A DNA stretch of 64,000 bases from Lactarius indigo (Eukaryota; Basidiomycota; Agaricomycetes; Russulales; Russulaceae). The notes beneath the pieces were generated by a model. That model was given only the letters and a program-made list of their open reading frames with translations. It was not told the DNA's origin and did no database searches. The translations under genes were made by a program, and so were the position numbers. Below are positions 48,799 to 61,230 of this stretch, piece after piece; positions within the stretch are counted from its first letter, which is position 1, and each line of letters starts with the position of its first letter. The stretch spans positions 1 through 64,000 of the forward strand of contig JAFKAC010000200.1 of NCBI GenBank assembly GCA_025766275.1, read 5' to 3'.

Positions 48799-51700
48799 TT
48801 GAAAATGAGCGCAAGCAGCTTAGAGTCTTGTGTTAGCCAGAAAGCGTGCCCGGAAGTCAGAGGATAACTAGTTCTGGTAGAGGTGACGAGGGCAATGGAG
48901 GTGGTGGTTCTGGTTCCCCTCCAAGTGTTTTTAAGGCCGCGCTGGAACGCCACGAGGGAGTCCACAAGATCTACACGCGCTGAGTGAGACGTCGCATTGT
49001 AGAGAAATGAGTTTGGCACTGGCACTGGCACTGGCACTCGGTTAGTTCTCCGTCGCAAGTAGTCATTCCGTCGTGATCACAGAGAACACGTTGAATGTGC
49101 CACGGTGCCGTAATATGATAGGAACTCGCGCATGTTGAAGTCCTTAGGAAAAAAGAGTGGTCAGCCGTGTAGCTCCAGCACTTACAAGAATCACTGGCAC
49201 GCAACACGTTTACCTCCCGTTGCTTAGATCTGCAGCGACAAATCTATTCCTGGAGCACAGATGTGATCACCGTGTGGACTAGCCCCTAATATCAAGTAAA
49301 AATATAGGCCCAAAGGAAAGGCCGCCAGAGATACGAAGTACGACCAGTATGACTGTAGCATTGCGGACATGATGAACGTATTACTGTGACTAGACGTTGG
49401 TTCAGCAAGAATTGGACAGGGGAGAGAAGGGATGGATCACCATTACGATGGTTAGAACGATGGCGCGTGAAGTTCACACACGCAGCCGTTAACCGCCTGT
49501 TTGAAGAGTCGTAGGTCTGGGGTTTGGACTGCGGTAGTGGTGTGGTATGAACTCCGGGCCAACTCTTACGGGCTCTCCGTGAGAAATGAGACAGATGGAT
49601 TACACCAGGACTTGTCCGCAGATCGAAAAGCATCGACGAGGGTAAAACTAGGCCAGGGAGGAGGGATTTTCAAAGCATGATCTTGCGGTCAGCGTGCGGA
49701 TGCTGTTCAAAATGCAGTGATATTGGTACACGCCCAGGCTAGTAGTAAGCACGCACCAGTAATATATCACGGCGAATTCTGGGGTACCATGATTGAATCA
49801 AAGATTGAGAAGTGACGGTAGCGACCCACTTCCTTGGGCGTAAGATGATGTTTGAATGCTGATGCTTCCGGCCTCAATGTGTAATGGATTGGTGGAGCAA
49901 CACGGTTCGAAGGAAGATACACATACTTGAATCGACCTGATACAAATCACGGAAAGAACCCAAATCCGACGGGAGGGAGTAAAGAAGGGGCTGCCAGCGG
50001 CCACCTTACATGGATAAATGAGGGTCATCTGACGGGTATGCTGCAGCTTTCGCGGTGGTACAATTTCTCCTGAGCGTGCGTTGGGGTTTGGGCGGCGGGC
50101 GCACATCGGGCTACCTGACCAGAGGCCACTGAGGTTGGCAAGTGCGGTCTTATCAAATCGAAGCAACAAATTACTGTAAGTGATTTCAATTCGGGTCGAG
50201 CGCCACATGTGCGCTACTGTCACGTAAGAATGTCTCTTCTATGCATAGAGCTATTTTTCTCGGCCCTGTCGTTGGTTGAATTTACATGGCTCATCATCAC
50301 TTCTTTGGAGGTTTCTCAGAGTATACACCCCGTCTGGCTACTGCTGGCTCTTCTAAGTAAGTTGATGGGCGGATTTTCCACAAGCGGATATGTAGTGAGC
50401 GATAATCGATAATCACACACTGGTACTTAGGACCTCGAAGGCCACGACCCGACGACCCCTATCTCCCCGCCTCCTTACAGTATCTAGTTTCCCGCCCGCG
50501 CTCTTCCAATTGGTTGATGGAGCGTTCTATTCGAGAACCAATCATCACATTTTTCTACCTACTATCAAGGTGCCTCGTGTCTGTCCTCCCAACCTAATTC
50601 ATAGGTGCGGGTTTGCAGCCGGGGGGGTTACTACGCGTCGCAGTGGTTGTTATACCCACGTTATTGGATTCTCTCGCTTACGTTATTCGGATTGCTCCTC
50701 CCACGACGACCCAGGACAATGGGGCGGGCATTGTTTTCACCGGACCTCTTTCCGGGCTTCGATATACGTGACCGATGGCATCAGTAGGTTCCATTCCACG
50801 AAGCCACTACACAGCGTTTTTTTTTTTTTTGGAGGGCGCTCTATATTCGAGAACCACATACTAGCTAAAGTAGGCAGTTTCCGTATCTAGATGTTAGGTA
50901 GCAGGAGATTGTAGGTATCAGCCCTACCTAACGCGCGGAAGCCGAGCCGGAGCCCAGATGTGAGGGAAAATACGAATTAAAGTACACCCCTGGTGTAGGG
51001 GTAGTGTGGGACTCAGTGCACGTTGTCGTCGCCATTGGTCGGCCCGGTGTGCACTCCTACCCACTAAAACCTCACAGTCGCATGTCCACCTATCTGGCAG
51101 ACTGGAGGACTTTTTCGGTATTTCTTCCCAGATCGCCTCCACAAGCTGGGGGAACAGCTCCCTTTGTTGTATCACTATTACTTCGTTGTTCCATTTGCTA
51201 AGTGGGTTTGTCGATTTGGAGGATTCGTAATTTCTTCCCCGGGTTACCTCCATGGCCGGGGATGATGTGTCTATTTGGTTTCTATTTGGTTGTGTTATGG
51301 TGGATTTGGTGGTGATTGTGGCCAGGGGATCAGAAGCGCGCTCCGATTTCCCTCAGGTCAAGCCACGCTTCCTGCCAAATTACGCATTTTGCTTATCTCA
51401 TCGCCTTGCTATGTTTGTTCTTATTGTGGCCGTGTTTGGTGATTGTTGTTCAGTGCGCAGTTCAACGTTCGACACTGGGTGTTCAACGTATCGCATTCAG
51501 TGGGTATATAATGGTAGTGGTCAGACGTTCAGTGGGTACACTATTACACCTGGTGGGGCATCTCTAATATGAGTGGGTTTCGATGGTTTTGAAATGTGCG
51601 AGGGGTGATCCTAGCCCAGGTGTGGGAAAAACCGCCCATGGTGGTGGTTGCGGTTCCGCCACTACACAGCGTTTGGATACAGCGCAACATGTGGCCTTAC

Positions 51701-53253
51701 GCGGTTAATTCAAACTGCGCTGGGAACAAAGCGGGACATGTGGCCACAGAGCCTCTGGGTACCTATTACAGTATTACAGTACTATACATTTTGCGGTACA
51801 GTAACCAGGAGAGGGATTGCACTAGAACGTATGATGCATTTTGTTACGTTTTGACTCGTACGGACTATACGGACTATACGGACTGCGAACCCTTACTGTA
51901 CCGGTTGCAGCTACGGCGGTAAGGTATATTAGTTGCGGACTTATCTACGGTGATACGGTAGTGCGATAGGAGATACGGTACGGATTGCTGACTGATGACC
52001 GACGCCACTAATACTGGTAGTAGTGGTACTAGGATTGAGATACTTACGCGATACGTTGGACGCTACATTACGATGACCCATAGCAGCGCTTGAAAGCCTG
52101 CTCGACTTGTATTTAACCTGTCTTGCGAAGACCAAGATACGCCATCTTGGTCTTCTTGAATCGTCACTTGTTCTCTCTTCTTTCTCTCTTTCTACTTCAC
52201 CCTCTATCGCTAAAGAACAGTGCACCTTCGAGTGTTCACTAGCATCTACGTTTGGACCTCCGTGTCTTCAAACCCGCTGCCGCTAAGTTGTTACCGCCTC
52301 TATCGAGCTCAAGTCGGGCTAACGTCGTGACGACGTTACAATTTCCTATCACAGCTCCTCCGTGATCTATGAAACTCACCTTCAGCGAAGGTGTTATCCG
52401 ACGACTTTACGCCTTGCATCGAGATCCAAGATAAGGTCATGGTGCAGTTGGCGTGAGAGGGTTACCCTATATGGACAAATGTGGAACTCGCGTCATGGGA
52501 ATACGCTGGTGAGGGATGCTCTAGCTCTACTCCAGCTTGAGAACGGGGTGTATCCTGAGAACCCCCAAAGAAGTGACGACGAGCCATGTAAATTCAACCA
52601 ACGACAAGACGGAGCGAAACAGTGCCAATAGGGTCAGCGATAGTCCTGAGTGAGGTAAATGTGGCGCTCAACCGAGACCTTACCCAGACCGAAAACTGTT
52701 GCTGCTCCATTGATAGGACCGCACAAGGTGCACGTTCCATTTTCTAATAGTGGCTCAGGGCGCACCGTGCACGCTGTCGTTTCGTTCGCACCGTGAAAGC
52801 ACCGTGAAAGGGAACAGCATTGTGTGCCGTTACGCATTACACCATAGCATCCGAGGAGTAACAATTTGTCTATGTAAGGCAATTCCTTTACTCCCTCCCT
52901 TGTACTCGTATTATAATACGGGCCTCCAAGGTTGCCGCAGCAATTCTAACCAGACGATTCGATATTTTTTTGGCTAGTGAAACTTCGAATCTGTCCGTTT
53001 GAATCGTGTCGCCTGCGGCAACTTTGAACGTCCCAATTTTGAGCGCCCTCAAGAATGTCTGGCATGTTGCTCTTAAGCAGACCCACACCGCGAGGCCGGG
53101 AGAATTTCTTTGAGTCACTGCTTTACTCTCCGTCTTAGGCTCGGTGTAGTGCCGAGAGGGAGGGGACCGATGCTTGGTACAGGGAGACAGTCCATAGTAA
53201 TGGGTAGTGGTGGGAAAACATATAAGCCAGTGGACTACATAGAAACTAAGCAG
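48799..53253. other. 4.4 kb without a supportable gene
   Basis: Frames up to about 140 codons occur on both strands without domains. Simple repeats: (TGGCAC)n near 49014-49038 and three TATACGGAC units near 51870. A poly-T run is at 50819-50831. A strong hairpin lies at 52127-52155. No tRNA or transposase seen. Confidence 0.4.
52127..52155. other. Perfect 12-bp hairpin
   Basis: GAAGACCAAGAT, a 5-nt loop, then its exact reverse complement ATCTTGGTCTTC. It is followed on the plus strand by a pyrimidine-rich stretch (52165-52200). It could be a small structured RNA, a terminator-like element or a mobile-element end; there is nothing else to decide. Confidence 0.35.
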
Positions 53254-53652
53254 TGTTGCGCAGCAAAAGCCCTATAGGCCAAAGCGCAGCACACAGGAAG
53301 GACGTTCTCACCTTTGAGTAGGTTGAGAGACTAATGAGAGAGGAGAATGTGCACAAGCAAAGTGGGTGATGTTCTGTATTCGCCTCTCTCCCCACATAAG
53401 AGGGTATTTATGCTCTATGGCCCCACCATGTCCATTTGCGGTTAAGTGATGAGTAAAGGCGTCCACAATATCGCGTTTTTACACACGCCTAATGTGTTTT
53501 GCCCTTCTGAGATAGTCATAGGACTTCTCCTCATCACGGGACATGATACGCCCACTATTGTACGTATCGTAACTGCCTAATATGGTAAATATAGTACAGT
53601 AATGTCGTAACTGCTATAGATAAGGTCCTTATGTACTTATCACGTTTCAACA
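53254..53652 (-). repeat. Copia 3' LTR, complete (399 bp)
   Basis: Begins TGTTG and ends CAACA on the plus strand, the usual short inverted termini. Its first 176 bp match 59841-60016 with one mismatch. It is bordered on the inside by the polypurine tract. Confidence 0.85.
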
Positions 53653-53663
53653 CTCCCCCTTGC
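53653..53663 (-). other. Polypurine tract of the copia element
   Basis: Read on the minus strand it is a purine run AAGGGGGAG directly abutting the LTR, where plus-strand DNA synthesis starts in LTR retrotransposons. Confidence 0.7.
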
Positions 53664-54217
53664 TTAGTGCAGCTAGTAAAGCGCATCTAAGCAATGACCT
53701 TACATTAAAGACATTTTATAGAAGGATCGGTAATAAACATCGACCAAGGATGCTTCGATCCTCAAATGTCAGAGGGATGTATAGGGGATTAGGTGTGGGG
53801 TCATAGCAACATCCCTTCATAGAATGAAAGGGACACTTAACCCCAACAATGGTCGTCGATCCTTGGTTTAGTGAGCAGTTATACTATGCTGGTGATAGAA
53901 CAGGATGTGTGAGCTTCCTTCTGGTAAGAATACCAGGGTTGTTTGACACAAAACCATAGAAGGCTTAGAGTCGGATGACTCAATAAACTTTTATGATTTG
54001 TGAGAGAACAACTCTCGCAGGACAGTCTTCTCAGAAATCATAAAAGCTTAGGGTCATCAGACTCAATAAGCTTGTACGGTTCTTGAGAAGAACAAGTCGT
54101 TCGTGACTCATTTCTTATGTATTCCCTATTACTGGGAAAGAAGAAACAATGTACACGGAGAAGCTACGAAAGACCCTTTTTATTCTACCTCCAACCATAG
54201 TGTTGAGCTGCTCAAGC
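53664..54217. other. Internal untranslated region of the copia element
   Basis: About 550 bp between the end of the polyprotein frame and the polypurine tract. No frame of note. It contains a repeated word around aggcttagagtcggatgactcaa and agcttagggtcatcagactcaa (53963 and 54046). Confidence 0.5.
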
Positions 54218-57200
54218 TCACATGGGCGAGTGAAACTCCAGCCCAAGCTGTTCCCTGAATTTTAGGAACTTAATGCGACCCAGATTCTTAGTAAAAAGAT
54301 CTGCGGGGTTCTCAGCTCCTTCTATAAAGAATAGTTCTATCTTCTTATCTCGAATTACTTCACGTATGTAGTGGTGACGCAAATTGATATGTTTAATCCG
54401 TTTTTCTTGAACCGGATTAGAAGATAGAAATATGGAGCCTTGATTATCTCCGCATAATGGAATTGGTTCTAGATTTATTCCTAGCTCAAGAAAGAGCGAA
54501 CGTATCCAGACCAACTGTCTGCTTGTATCACATAGCAACATATATTCTGCTTCAGTGGATGAAAGCGCAATTGATTTTTGTGCTCTCGAATTCCAGCAGA
54601 ATATTCCATTAGCCATGTTTACTAAATAGCCCGTAGTGGACTTTCTAGTGACTGGATCTGAAGCCTAATCAGAATCCGCGTATGCTATTATACCACCATC
54701 ACTTTTACCGTCATAGACTAAAGTATAATTAGAGGTCCCAAGTAAATAGCGGCATATATAAAGTGCACGCTTTAAGTGGTCCTCAGATGGATTGGCAGCA
54801 AACTGCGCCATTTTGGTAACAGCATAGACAATATCTGGTTGCGTTCCAATCATTATGTATAGGAGTGATCCTATCACTTGTTGGTATGAAGCATGAAGTT
54901 CTGGAGATGCAGATTCCTTATTAGGAGTAGGATGATACCCTTCCGGTAATGGAGTTGGTACTGATTTGGCGTTAATCAGTTTGAAGCGCTGTAGTACTTT
55001 CTGAAGGTAGTCCTGTTGATCAATGAGGATTCTACCCTTAGAACGTAGTATGCGCATTCGAAGAAACTCCTTGGTATCTCCAAGATCTCTGCACTCCCAG
55101 ATCTTCATGAAGCGCTGCTTCAGGGAATCAATGTGTTTTTTATTTTTTCCGAGGAAGAGGACATCATCAACATAGACAATTACGACAATTGTCTTTTCCT
55201 CATTTACAAAAAGACCTGAGTCTGATTGTAGACGTGTGCAGCTTAGAGTACCCATAGACTTATCTAGCGCTCTCCACCAAGCGAGAGCAGCTTGCTTAAG
55301 ACCATAAATGGCTTTTCTAAGGCGCATCACTTTATTTTGTTGACCAGGGATTTTAAACCCTTCAGGTTGTTCCATGTAGAGTTCCTCATCGAGGTCCCCA
55401 TACAGGAATGCTGTTTTGACGTCTAGTCCAGAGATGTGCCAATCTTTTAGCGCTGCAAGCGCAAGCATCATCCGGACAGTCTCAAACCGTACCACAGGCG
55501 AGAATATTTCGTCATAATCAATGCCTTCAACCTGAGAAAAACCTTTGGCAACTAGCCTGGCTTTCTTTCGGCCATCTGACTTTAAGTCAAATACCCATCG
55601 GTTTTTGATAACCTTTCTGCCTTTCGGCGGGTTAACAAGTTCATAGACTTTGCGATTGCGAAGGGAAGCTAGTTCCTCTTTGCACGCATTACGCCACTCC
55701 TCCTGAGAGTCGCTTGGCATTTTTAGAATGTCCCGATAAGTCCATTCTCGAATATTAGAGGTATCAGGTGCGTCTAGATCTGTTGGTGAAACTGCTTTGG
55801 CTAGCAGGAGATCTAGAAATTTGACTCCCCCTTCCTGAGCAAGGCGGGTGAGCAATTGCTGCTCAACTTCATCGTCTGAAAGGTGCGGATTATCACCCGA
55901 AGCACAAGGAGGACCAGACTTGGGTTGCTCAGGAAAATCTCCTGGTACCATCTGATCTTGACATGAATGCAACCAAGAGCTACTCGGCTGGTCACCAGTC
56001 AACTGTTGCCATGTGCGAGTCCGCTCAATGTCACGAATAATCGTAGTAGGAGGCCTATCTCCATAGACATTATCTGGACGAGAAGTTTGTTTCCTTGTAC
56101 GCGCCGACCTCCTAGGCTGACTAGGACCTGGTACAGGTTGCAGCGGTAAAGGCGGAGGTAGCTGCGGTCCACTTCCTCCAGTAGACATACTGGGAGGAGG
56201 TGCCACTGGGGCTTGTGGAGCGCTTCTCACTTTAGGAGGCTCAGGTGGAGGGTCGTCATCAACACCAGGAGTGGTATCGTCATTTAACAGCTCATCATCA
56301 GAAGCTGCATCGTCTAACTGAGTAATACCTTTGGGTTTACTCCTTACACTGTCCGACGGACACTTGGGAAACAATGCTTCATCAAAGAGAGCTTTGTCCG
56401 AGTAAAACAAGGTATTTGGTGTGCGCATGAAGACATCAGCCTTCATTCCAGATCCCCTATCAAGGTAGATCATTAGCTCGCTTTTAGGGGAAAGTTTATT
56501 CACCCGGCGAGCTTCAGGGATATGGACATAAGCACCCGATCCAAAGACTCAAAGATGAGCAATGTCTGGTTTCTCATTGTATAATAGTCCATAGGGAGTC
56601 TGCCATTGAAGGCGACTGATTGGACTTCTATTATAACAATGTGTAGCATGTAAGACAGCAAATTCCCACCAACTCTGAGGTAAACAAGCATCAAGGCGCA
56701 TAGCCTGAGCTTTGTCCATGACTGTACGCATAAAGTGCTCAGCGCGGCCATTCTGCTGTGGGGTATGTGGCGCGGACTGTAGCACTGTAATGCCGGCATC
56801 CTTTAGCTGCTTAAGGAAAGCATCCGATTTATATTCACCACCAGCATCAGACATCCACTCTTTTATGGTAGCGTTGAATTGATTTTTAATCAGCGCAAGC
56901 CATTGCTTTAAAGCAGTAATAGCGGAGGCTTTATCCCGTAAGAGAGTGATCCAAGCAAAAGAAGTATAATCATTGAAGAAGATGATAAAATACTTGTACT
57001 TGTGATATGACGGTATAGGAAAGCTTTTTAGATCGGAATGAATCCGACTAAAGGAGGCTTTAGCCCTAGTCTCGGAAGGAGGATGAGATGCTGCAGGCAT
57101 TTTGCCTTGTGCACATCCTGGACATAGTTTATCAGAGGTCGGAATTATAATCCCATCAGGGAAACCCTTGGTGCTTTCCTTAGATTGTCTTAGAACCTCT

Positions 57201-59464
57201 TTAGATGGGTGTCTGAGGCGACGATGCATAAGGTCATAATCCACATTTTGCAATGCAGATATGTTGGCATAATCCGACTCAGTTAGATTTGATATAGAGG
57301 CATCTAGCCAAAATAGCGATTGTCCGTGAATAAGGGGTTTACATTGGACAATTGTTTTATTTTTTCTTAGCAAGTTTATATGCTGCGAATTCCCCAAAAC
57401 ACGCAATCCTTGCTGCAGAAATACTCCCATTGATAGTAACCGTGTGCTCATAGAAGGTATGTGAAAGACTGGATAAACTCATGTAGTTACAAGTTTGTCT
57501 GTGAGGTAATGCTCTAGCAAGACAGTACCAATTCCTTCAACATATATCTTATGAGCTGCGGTTTTGACAGGTATTCTGTCAGACTTGGCTAGCGACTTAT
57601 ACTCAATAAAATCACTAAGACTATTGGTAAAGTGCGCTGAGGCTCCTGAGTCAAGAAGCCACATATTTTTAGTATGCTTCAAACATTCTGCGCATTGACT
57701 GAAGTACTCATTGTGCTCACACTCAAGAAAATCAAGAAGGGCACTAGTATTATTGTACATTTCAGGCAACTTCTTTACATGTGACACAAGTACGTTACAG
57801 TTAGATCTGCCACCCCTTGGATTTTTTGGGGGCTGGACTAATTCTGTGACGTTGTCAGCACGTAATAGGCAAAATGAAGGAGTAACGTACTCTTCTTCAT
57901 TGGAACCCCAATCCAGGACCTCATCTGGACCGGTTAGAAAATGTTCGGGGGTTATAGAACGCGATCCTGACAGGGATATCAAAGTCCCGAAGTCAGGGTG
58001 CATCGGAAGCCCATGGTCATATAAATATTGCTGGTTCCTAGTCCATGCGGCAAGAATTAGCTCCGAAGAAGGAACTTTTGGAATAGAACCAGCGCCAGTA
58101 AATGAAGGTTGTTCCCACATTTTTGTTATCTCTTCAGCCTCAATTGCCTCCGGATCAACATATTCCGGTGTTGGAGCTCGGTTTTCTTTATCCGAGTCAA
58201 CATCCGATATAGTTAGATCACTCAAGTCTAATTGTAGAGCGTTTGATGACTCACTACAATAGGCAGCAATCTCAGAGTCGTCTAGACTCTCGATGTTGAC
58301 AATAGGTTGAGCGCCAGCAGGGGGTGCTTGCGTCATATCAATGTCAAAATCGGAGTCATACTCTTCGTCAATAAATTTATCGATCCGAGGGCGCATCTGA
58401 GCATCCACATCGGCGAAACGCTGCTCAAGTGTCTTCGCGGTCTGAACTGTAGCTGGTACATTCAGCCGCTCTGCGAGCGTCATAGTGGTATTAACGGAGG
58501 GAAAGAAGCCAGGAGTCCTCTGAGGCGAAGAGGATTCAACTTCTGTGCGAGTAGAGACGCCAGATGACCCAATATGGATCACCTTGTGAGAAGTGGGCGG
58601 AGATAATGCGGCTACAGAGGCTATGTGGGAATGCTGGGGAGCGCTGCCACACGCTTTGCCTTTCCCTTTTCCTTTGCCTCATCCAGAGCCTCGTCCTCTG
58701 TGCTGCCGATTAGGCTGCTGCTGGGAAGACGGGCCAGGGGCATTGGAAGAGGAAGGCTGTTGCTGCTGCTGACCACCCTGCTTCGAAAAGCGAGGGTTAT
58801 CGCGCTTGCGTTTAACGGCAGAAAGTTTCTGCACGTTGTGTGCTCCCTTATGCTGTCCGCGATTAGTTTCAGTTTCAAACTGGCCAATAACTATGCCAGA
58901 GACTGAAGCAAGTTTGAGATCAGCAGTTGCAACACCGCTACAGATAATGGGGATAAGGTTTTCCCATTTCTGAGGAAGCGCGGACATGGCTATCAAAGCC
59001 TGAAGGGGAGGAGATATCGCAAGCGTTGTTTGATTAGGAGCAGTGCCAATAGTAACAGCACCAAGTCGAGAGAAGGTGGCAGCCATTTTCTCGAAAGTTG
59101 CTACTGGGTTTTGGTTAAGACTGAAGCGAATAGAAACTGCTTCTTTAAAATCCTTGTAAATGCGTGGCAAAGAGACCGCTCCATAGAGATCTTGGACAGC
59201 ATCCCAGAGCAATTTGGCAGAGGTGCCAGTGACAGCTTGCTGGATGGCAGGAGAGAGGTGAAGGGTAAGATTACCCCTTGCCATTTCATCACTGCGACAC
59301 CAAGCAGCTTGAACATCGGTGGCAGCAGTAGTGTTGAGAGGAATAGAACCATTGATGTAACCCCAGAGGCCTTGGGACATGAAGAAGGCTTGCATGGCAT
59401 TGGACCAAAGGGTCCAGTTAGAGCCATCGAAGACAGAGACAAGAGTAGTTAATTGAGATGACAT
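54218..59464 (-). pseudogene. Copia Gag-Pol polyprotein with four nonsense codons
   Basis: One continuous reading frame of about 1,750 codons, without any frameshift, interrupted by TGA at 58679, TGA at 57479, TGA at 56549 and TAG at 54665. Gag starts MSSQLTTLVSVFDGSNWTLW and ends in a Gln/Gly-rich tail. The protease has WLLDSGASAHFTNS. The integrase has MHRRLRHPSKEVLRQ, CPGCAQGKM and the D-D-E residues in HSDLK, SDAGGEY and QNGRAEH. Reverse transcriptase has KNRWVFDLK, DVKTAFLYGDLDEELYMEQP and VIVYVDDVLFLG. RNase H has SIALSSTEAEYM and NPADLFTKNLG. Domain motifs are otherwise intact. The frame is written here as broken; it cannot make the full polyprotein unless stops are read through. Confidence 0.92.
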
Positions 59465-59825
59465 TGTTGGTAAATCTGTTGGCTTTATAGTACGTCAGTA
59501 TTTAGAATTTTTCATCATAATACTGAGTGAGATAATAAAACCAGCATTAATCCCTTCGGCTACAGAACGTATTCTGTAGCAGACATTGGTCTTTGCAGAC
59601 TACCAATTGTCTATGCCAAAAGAACTGCTCGACCATGTCAACATTAGACAGTGGGCCAAGTCTATGTACTCCTCTAGAGTACAATACTGGGTCTGTTATG
59701 AACCAGGGTGCCTCCCGGGGTCTACTCGCTATTTTCTCGTTACCACTCTGTTCATAGATACAGAGGGTAGGAGTGCGATACCACCAGGTGCAACTTCGTC
59801 TAGAAGTGCAACGGCAAGCCCTGTA
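59465..59825. other. Copia 5' leader
   Basis: Untranslated leader between the primer site and Gag. A 92-codon plus-strand frame here is incidental. Confidence 0.5.
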
Positions 59826-59826
59826 A

Positions 59827-59840
59827 CAGGGCCCATAACC
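59827..59840 (-). other. Copia primer-binding site (half tRNA-iMet type)
   Basis: On the minus strand, immediately after the LTR, the sequence is GGTTATGGGCCCTG. It is complementary to the anticodon arm of initiator tRNA-Met around the CAU anticodon. Drosophila copia uses the same internal half-tRNA priming, rather than the tRNA 3' end. Confidence 0.7.
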
Positions 59841-60016
59841 TGTTGCGCAGCAAAAGCCCTATAGGCCAAAGCGCAGCACGCAGGAAGGACGTTCTCACCT
59901 TTGAGTAGGTTGAGAGACTAATGAGAGAGGAGAATGTGCACAAGCAAAGTGGGTGATGTTCTGTATTCGCCTCTCTCCCCACATAAGAGGGTATTTATGC
60001 TCTATGGCCCCACCAT
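59841..60016 (-). repeat. Copia 5' LTR, truncated (176 bp)
   Basis: Matches the first 176 bp of the left LTR with one A/G difference, then breaks off after CCCACCAT. The missing part includes the outer (U3) end. Confidence 0.88.
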
Positions 60017-60260
60017 TAGTGTTGCCGTGGCTCGGCTCAAATCGGCTGAGCCAGCCAAGCTGAGCTGTTTTGAGCCGAGCCAAGCTGACACATCGGCTCA
60101 GGACCAAAATTGGCTCAGCTCGGCTCGTGAGCTGGCTGAGCTGGGCTGAGCCAGGCTCGATTAGGAATGACCAGATTAGGCAGGGCTCGCCCGGCTCGTG
60201 AGTACGCGTGAGCGGGCGAGAATGGATTCTGCCTGGCTGAGCCAGGAACGAGCTGGCCAA
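60017..60260. repeat. GGCTC/GAGCC-rich palindromic DNA
   Basis: Dense in GGCTC and GAGCC pentamers, with a perfect 13-bp inverted repeat GGCTCGGCTCAAA (60029-60041) and TTTGAGCCGAGCC (60069-60081), and smaller nested pairs inside. It begins exactly where LTR similarity ends, so it is probably part of another, foldback-like repeat inserted in or next to the LTR. I cannot name the family. Confidence 0.6.
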
Positions 60261-60470
60261 AAACGGAATATATTTGCTCAATGTGCGTTTCCAGTGTCTG
60301 CTGGGGCTCTCAGAAGAAAAGTGGGTAAGTCCTCTTTTTTGGCGTCTCCTCAGACGACCTTGCGCAAACTCTGACAAAAATAAAATAAAACATTTGTATT
60401 GCTGTAGACTACATAGTATAGAGAATACATTTTTTTTTTCTATCTACTGCCCGGGTGCGGCTGAGTCGAA
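60261..60470. other. Short linker, no gene seen
   Basis: A mixed-composition stretch with a T homopolymer near 60430, leading into the GGT/CGC array. Confidence 0.35.
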
Positions 60471-60474
60471 GGCA

Positions 60475-61230
60475 TCGCCATCGTCGCCGCGGTGGCGGTG
60501 GTGGTCGCGGTGGTGGTCGCGGTCGCCGCGGTGGTGGTCGTAGTGGTCGCCGCGGTGGTGGTGGTGGTCGCAGTGGTGGTCACGGTCGCCGCGGTGGTGG
60601 TGGTGGTCGCGGTCGTCGTCGCGGTCGTCGCGATGGTCGTCGCAGTTGCCGCGGTGGTGGTCATGGTCGCCGCAGTGGTGGTTGTCGTCGCGGTCGTGGT
60701 CGCGGTCGCCGCGGTCGTGGTGGTGGTCGCGGTTGTCGTCGCGGTTGTCGCGATGGTCATCGCGGTTGCCGCGGTCGTGGTGGTGGTCGCGGTGGTGGTT
60801 GTGGTCGCAGTTGCGGTCGCGGTCACTGCGGTGGTGGTTGTGGTTGTGGTTGTGGTCGCCGTGGTCATGGTCGCGGTCGCCGTGGTGGTCGCTGTGGTGG
60901 TCGTGGTCGCCGTGGTGGTCGCGGTTGCCGCGGTGGTGGTCGTGGTGGTCGTGGTGGTCGTGGTTGTGGTTGCGGTTGCGGTTGCGGTCATGGTCGTGGT
61001 CGTGGCCGTGGTCGTGGTTGCGATCGTGGTCATGATCGTGGTCGCGGTCGCCGTGGTGGTCGCTGTGGTGGTCGTGGTCGCCGTGGTGGTCGCGGTTGCC
61101 GCGGTGGTGGTCGTGGTAGTCGTGGTGGTCGTGGTCGTGGTTGCGGTTGCGGTCGTGGTCGTGGTCGTAGTCGTGGTCGTGGTCGTAGTCGTGGTCGTGG
61201 TCGTGGTCGCGGTCGCGGTCGTCGCACCCC
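60475..61230. repeat. GGTCGC/GGTGGT low-complexity array, about 750 bp
   Basis: Built of 3-, 6- and 9-base words GGT, CGC, CGT in varying order (GGTGGTCGCGGTCGTCGTCGC-like). A longer unit of roughly 180 bp is partly repeated (for example ggtcgccgtggtggtcgctgtgg near 60875 and 61046). Because the period is a multiple of three, several frames stay open on both strands (Arg/Gly-rich, Val/Ala-rich, Asp/His-rich, Thr/Ala-rich). I regard these as products of the repeat, not genes. Confidence 0.85.

Larger units (their letters stand above)
53254..60016 (-). mobile_element. Ty1/copia LTR retrotransposon, mutated, right LTR truncated
   Basis: Minus-strand element. In order it has a 5' LTR (truncated), a tRNA-primer site, a leader, one long Gag-protease-integrase-RT-RNase H frame, a polypurine tract and a complete 3' LTR. 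The order integrase before reverse transcriptase defines Ty1/copia (Pseudoviridae-type). Four in-frame stops disable translation. Over their shared 176 bp the two LTRs differ at one base, so insertion appears recent. No target-site duplication can be shown because the right end is missing. Confidence 0.93.
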
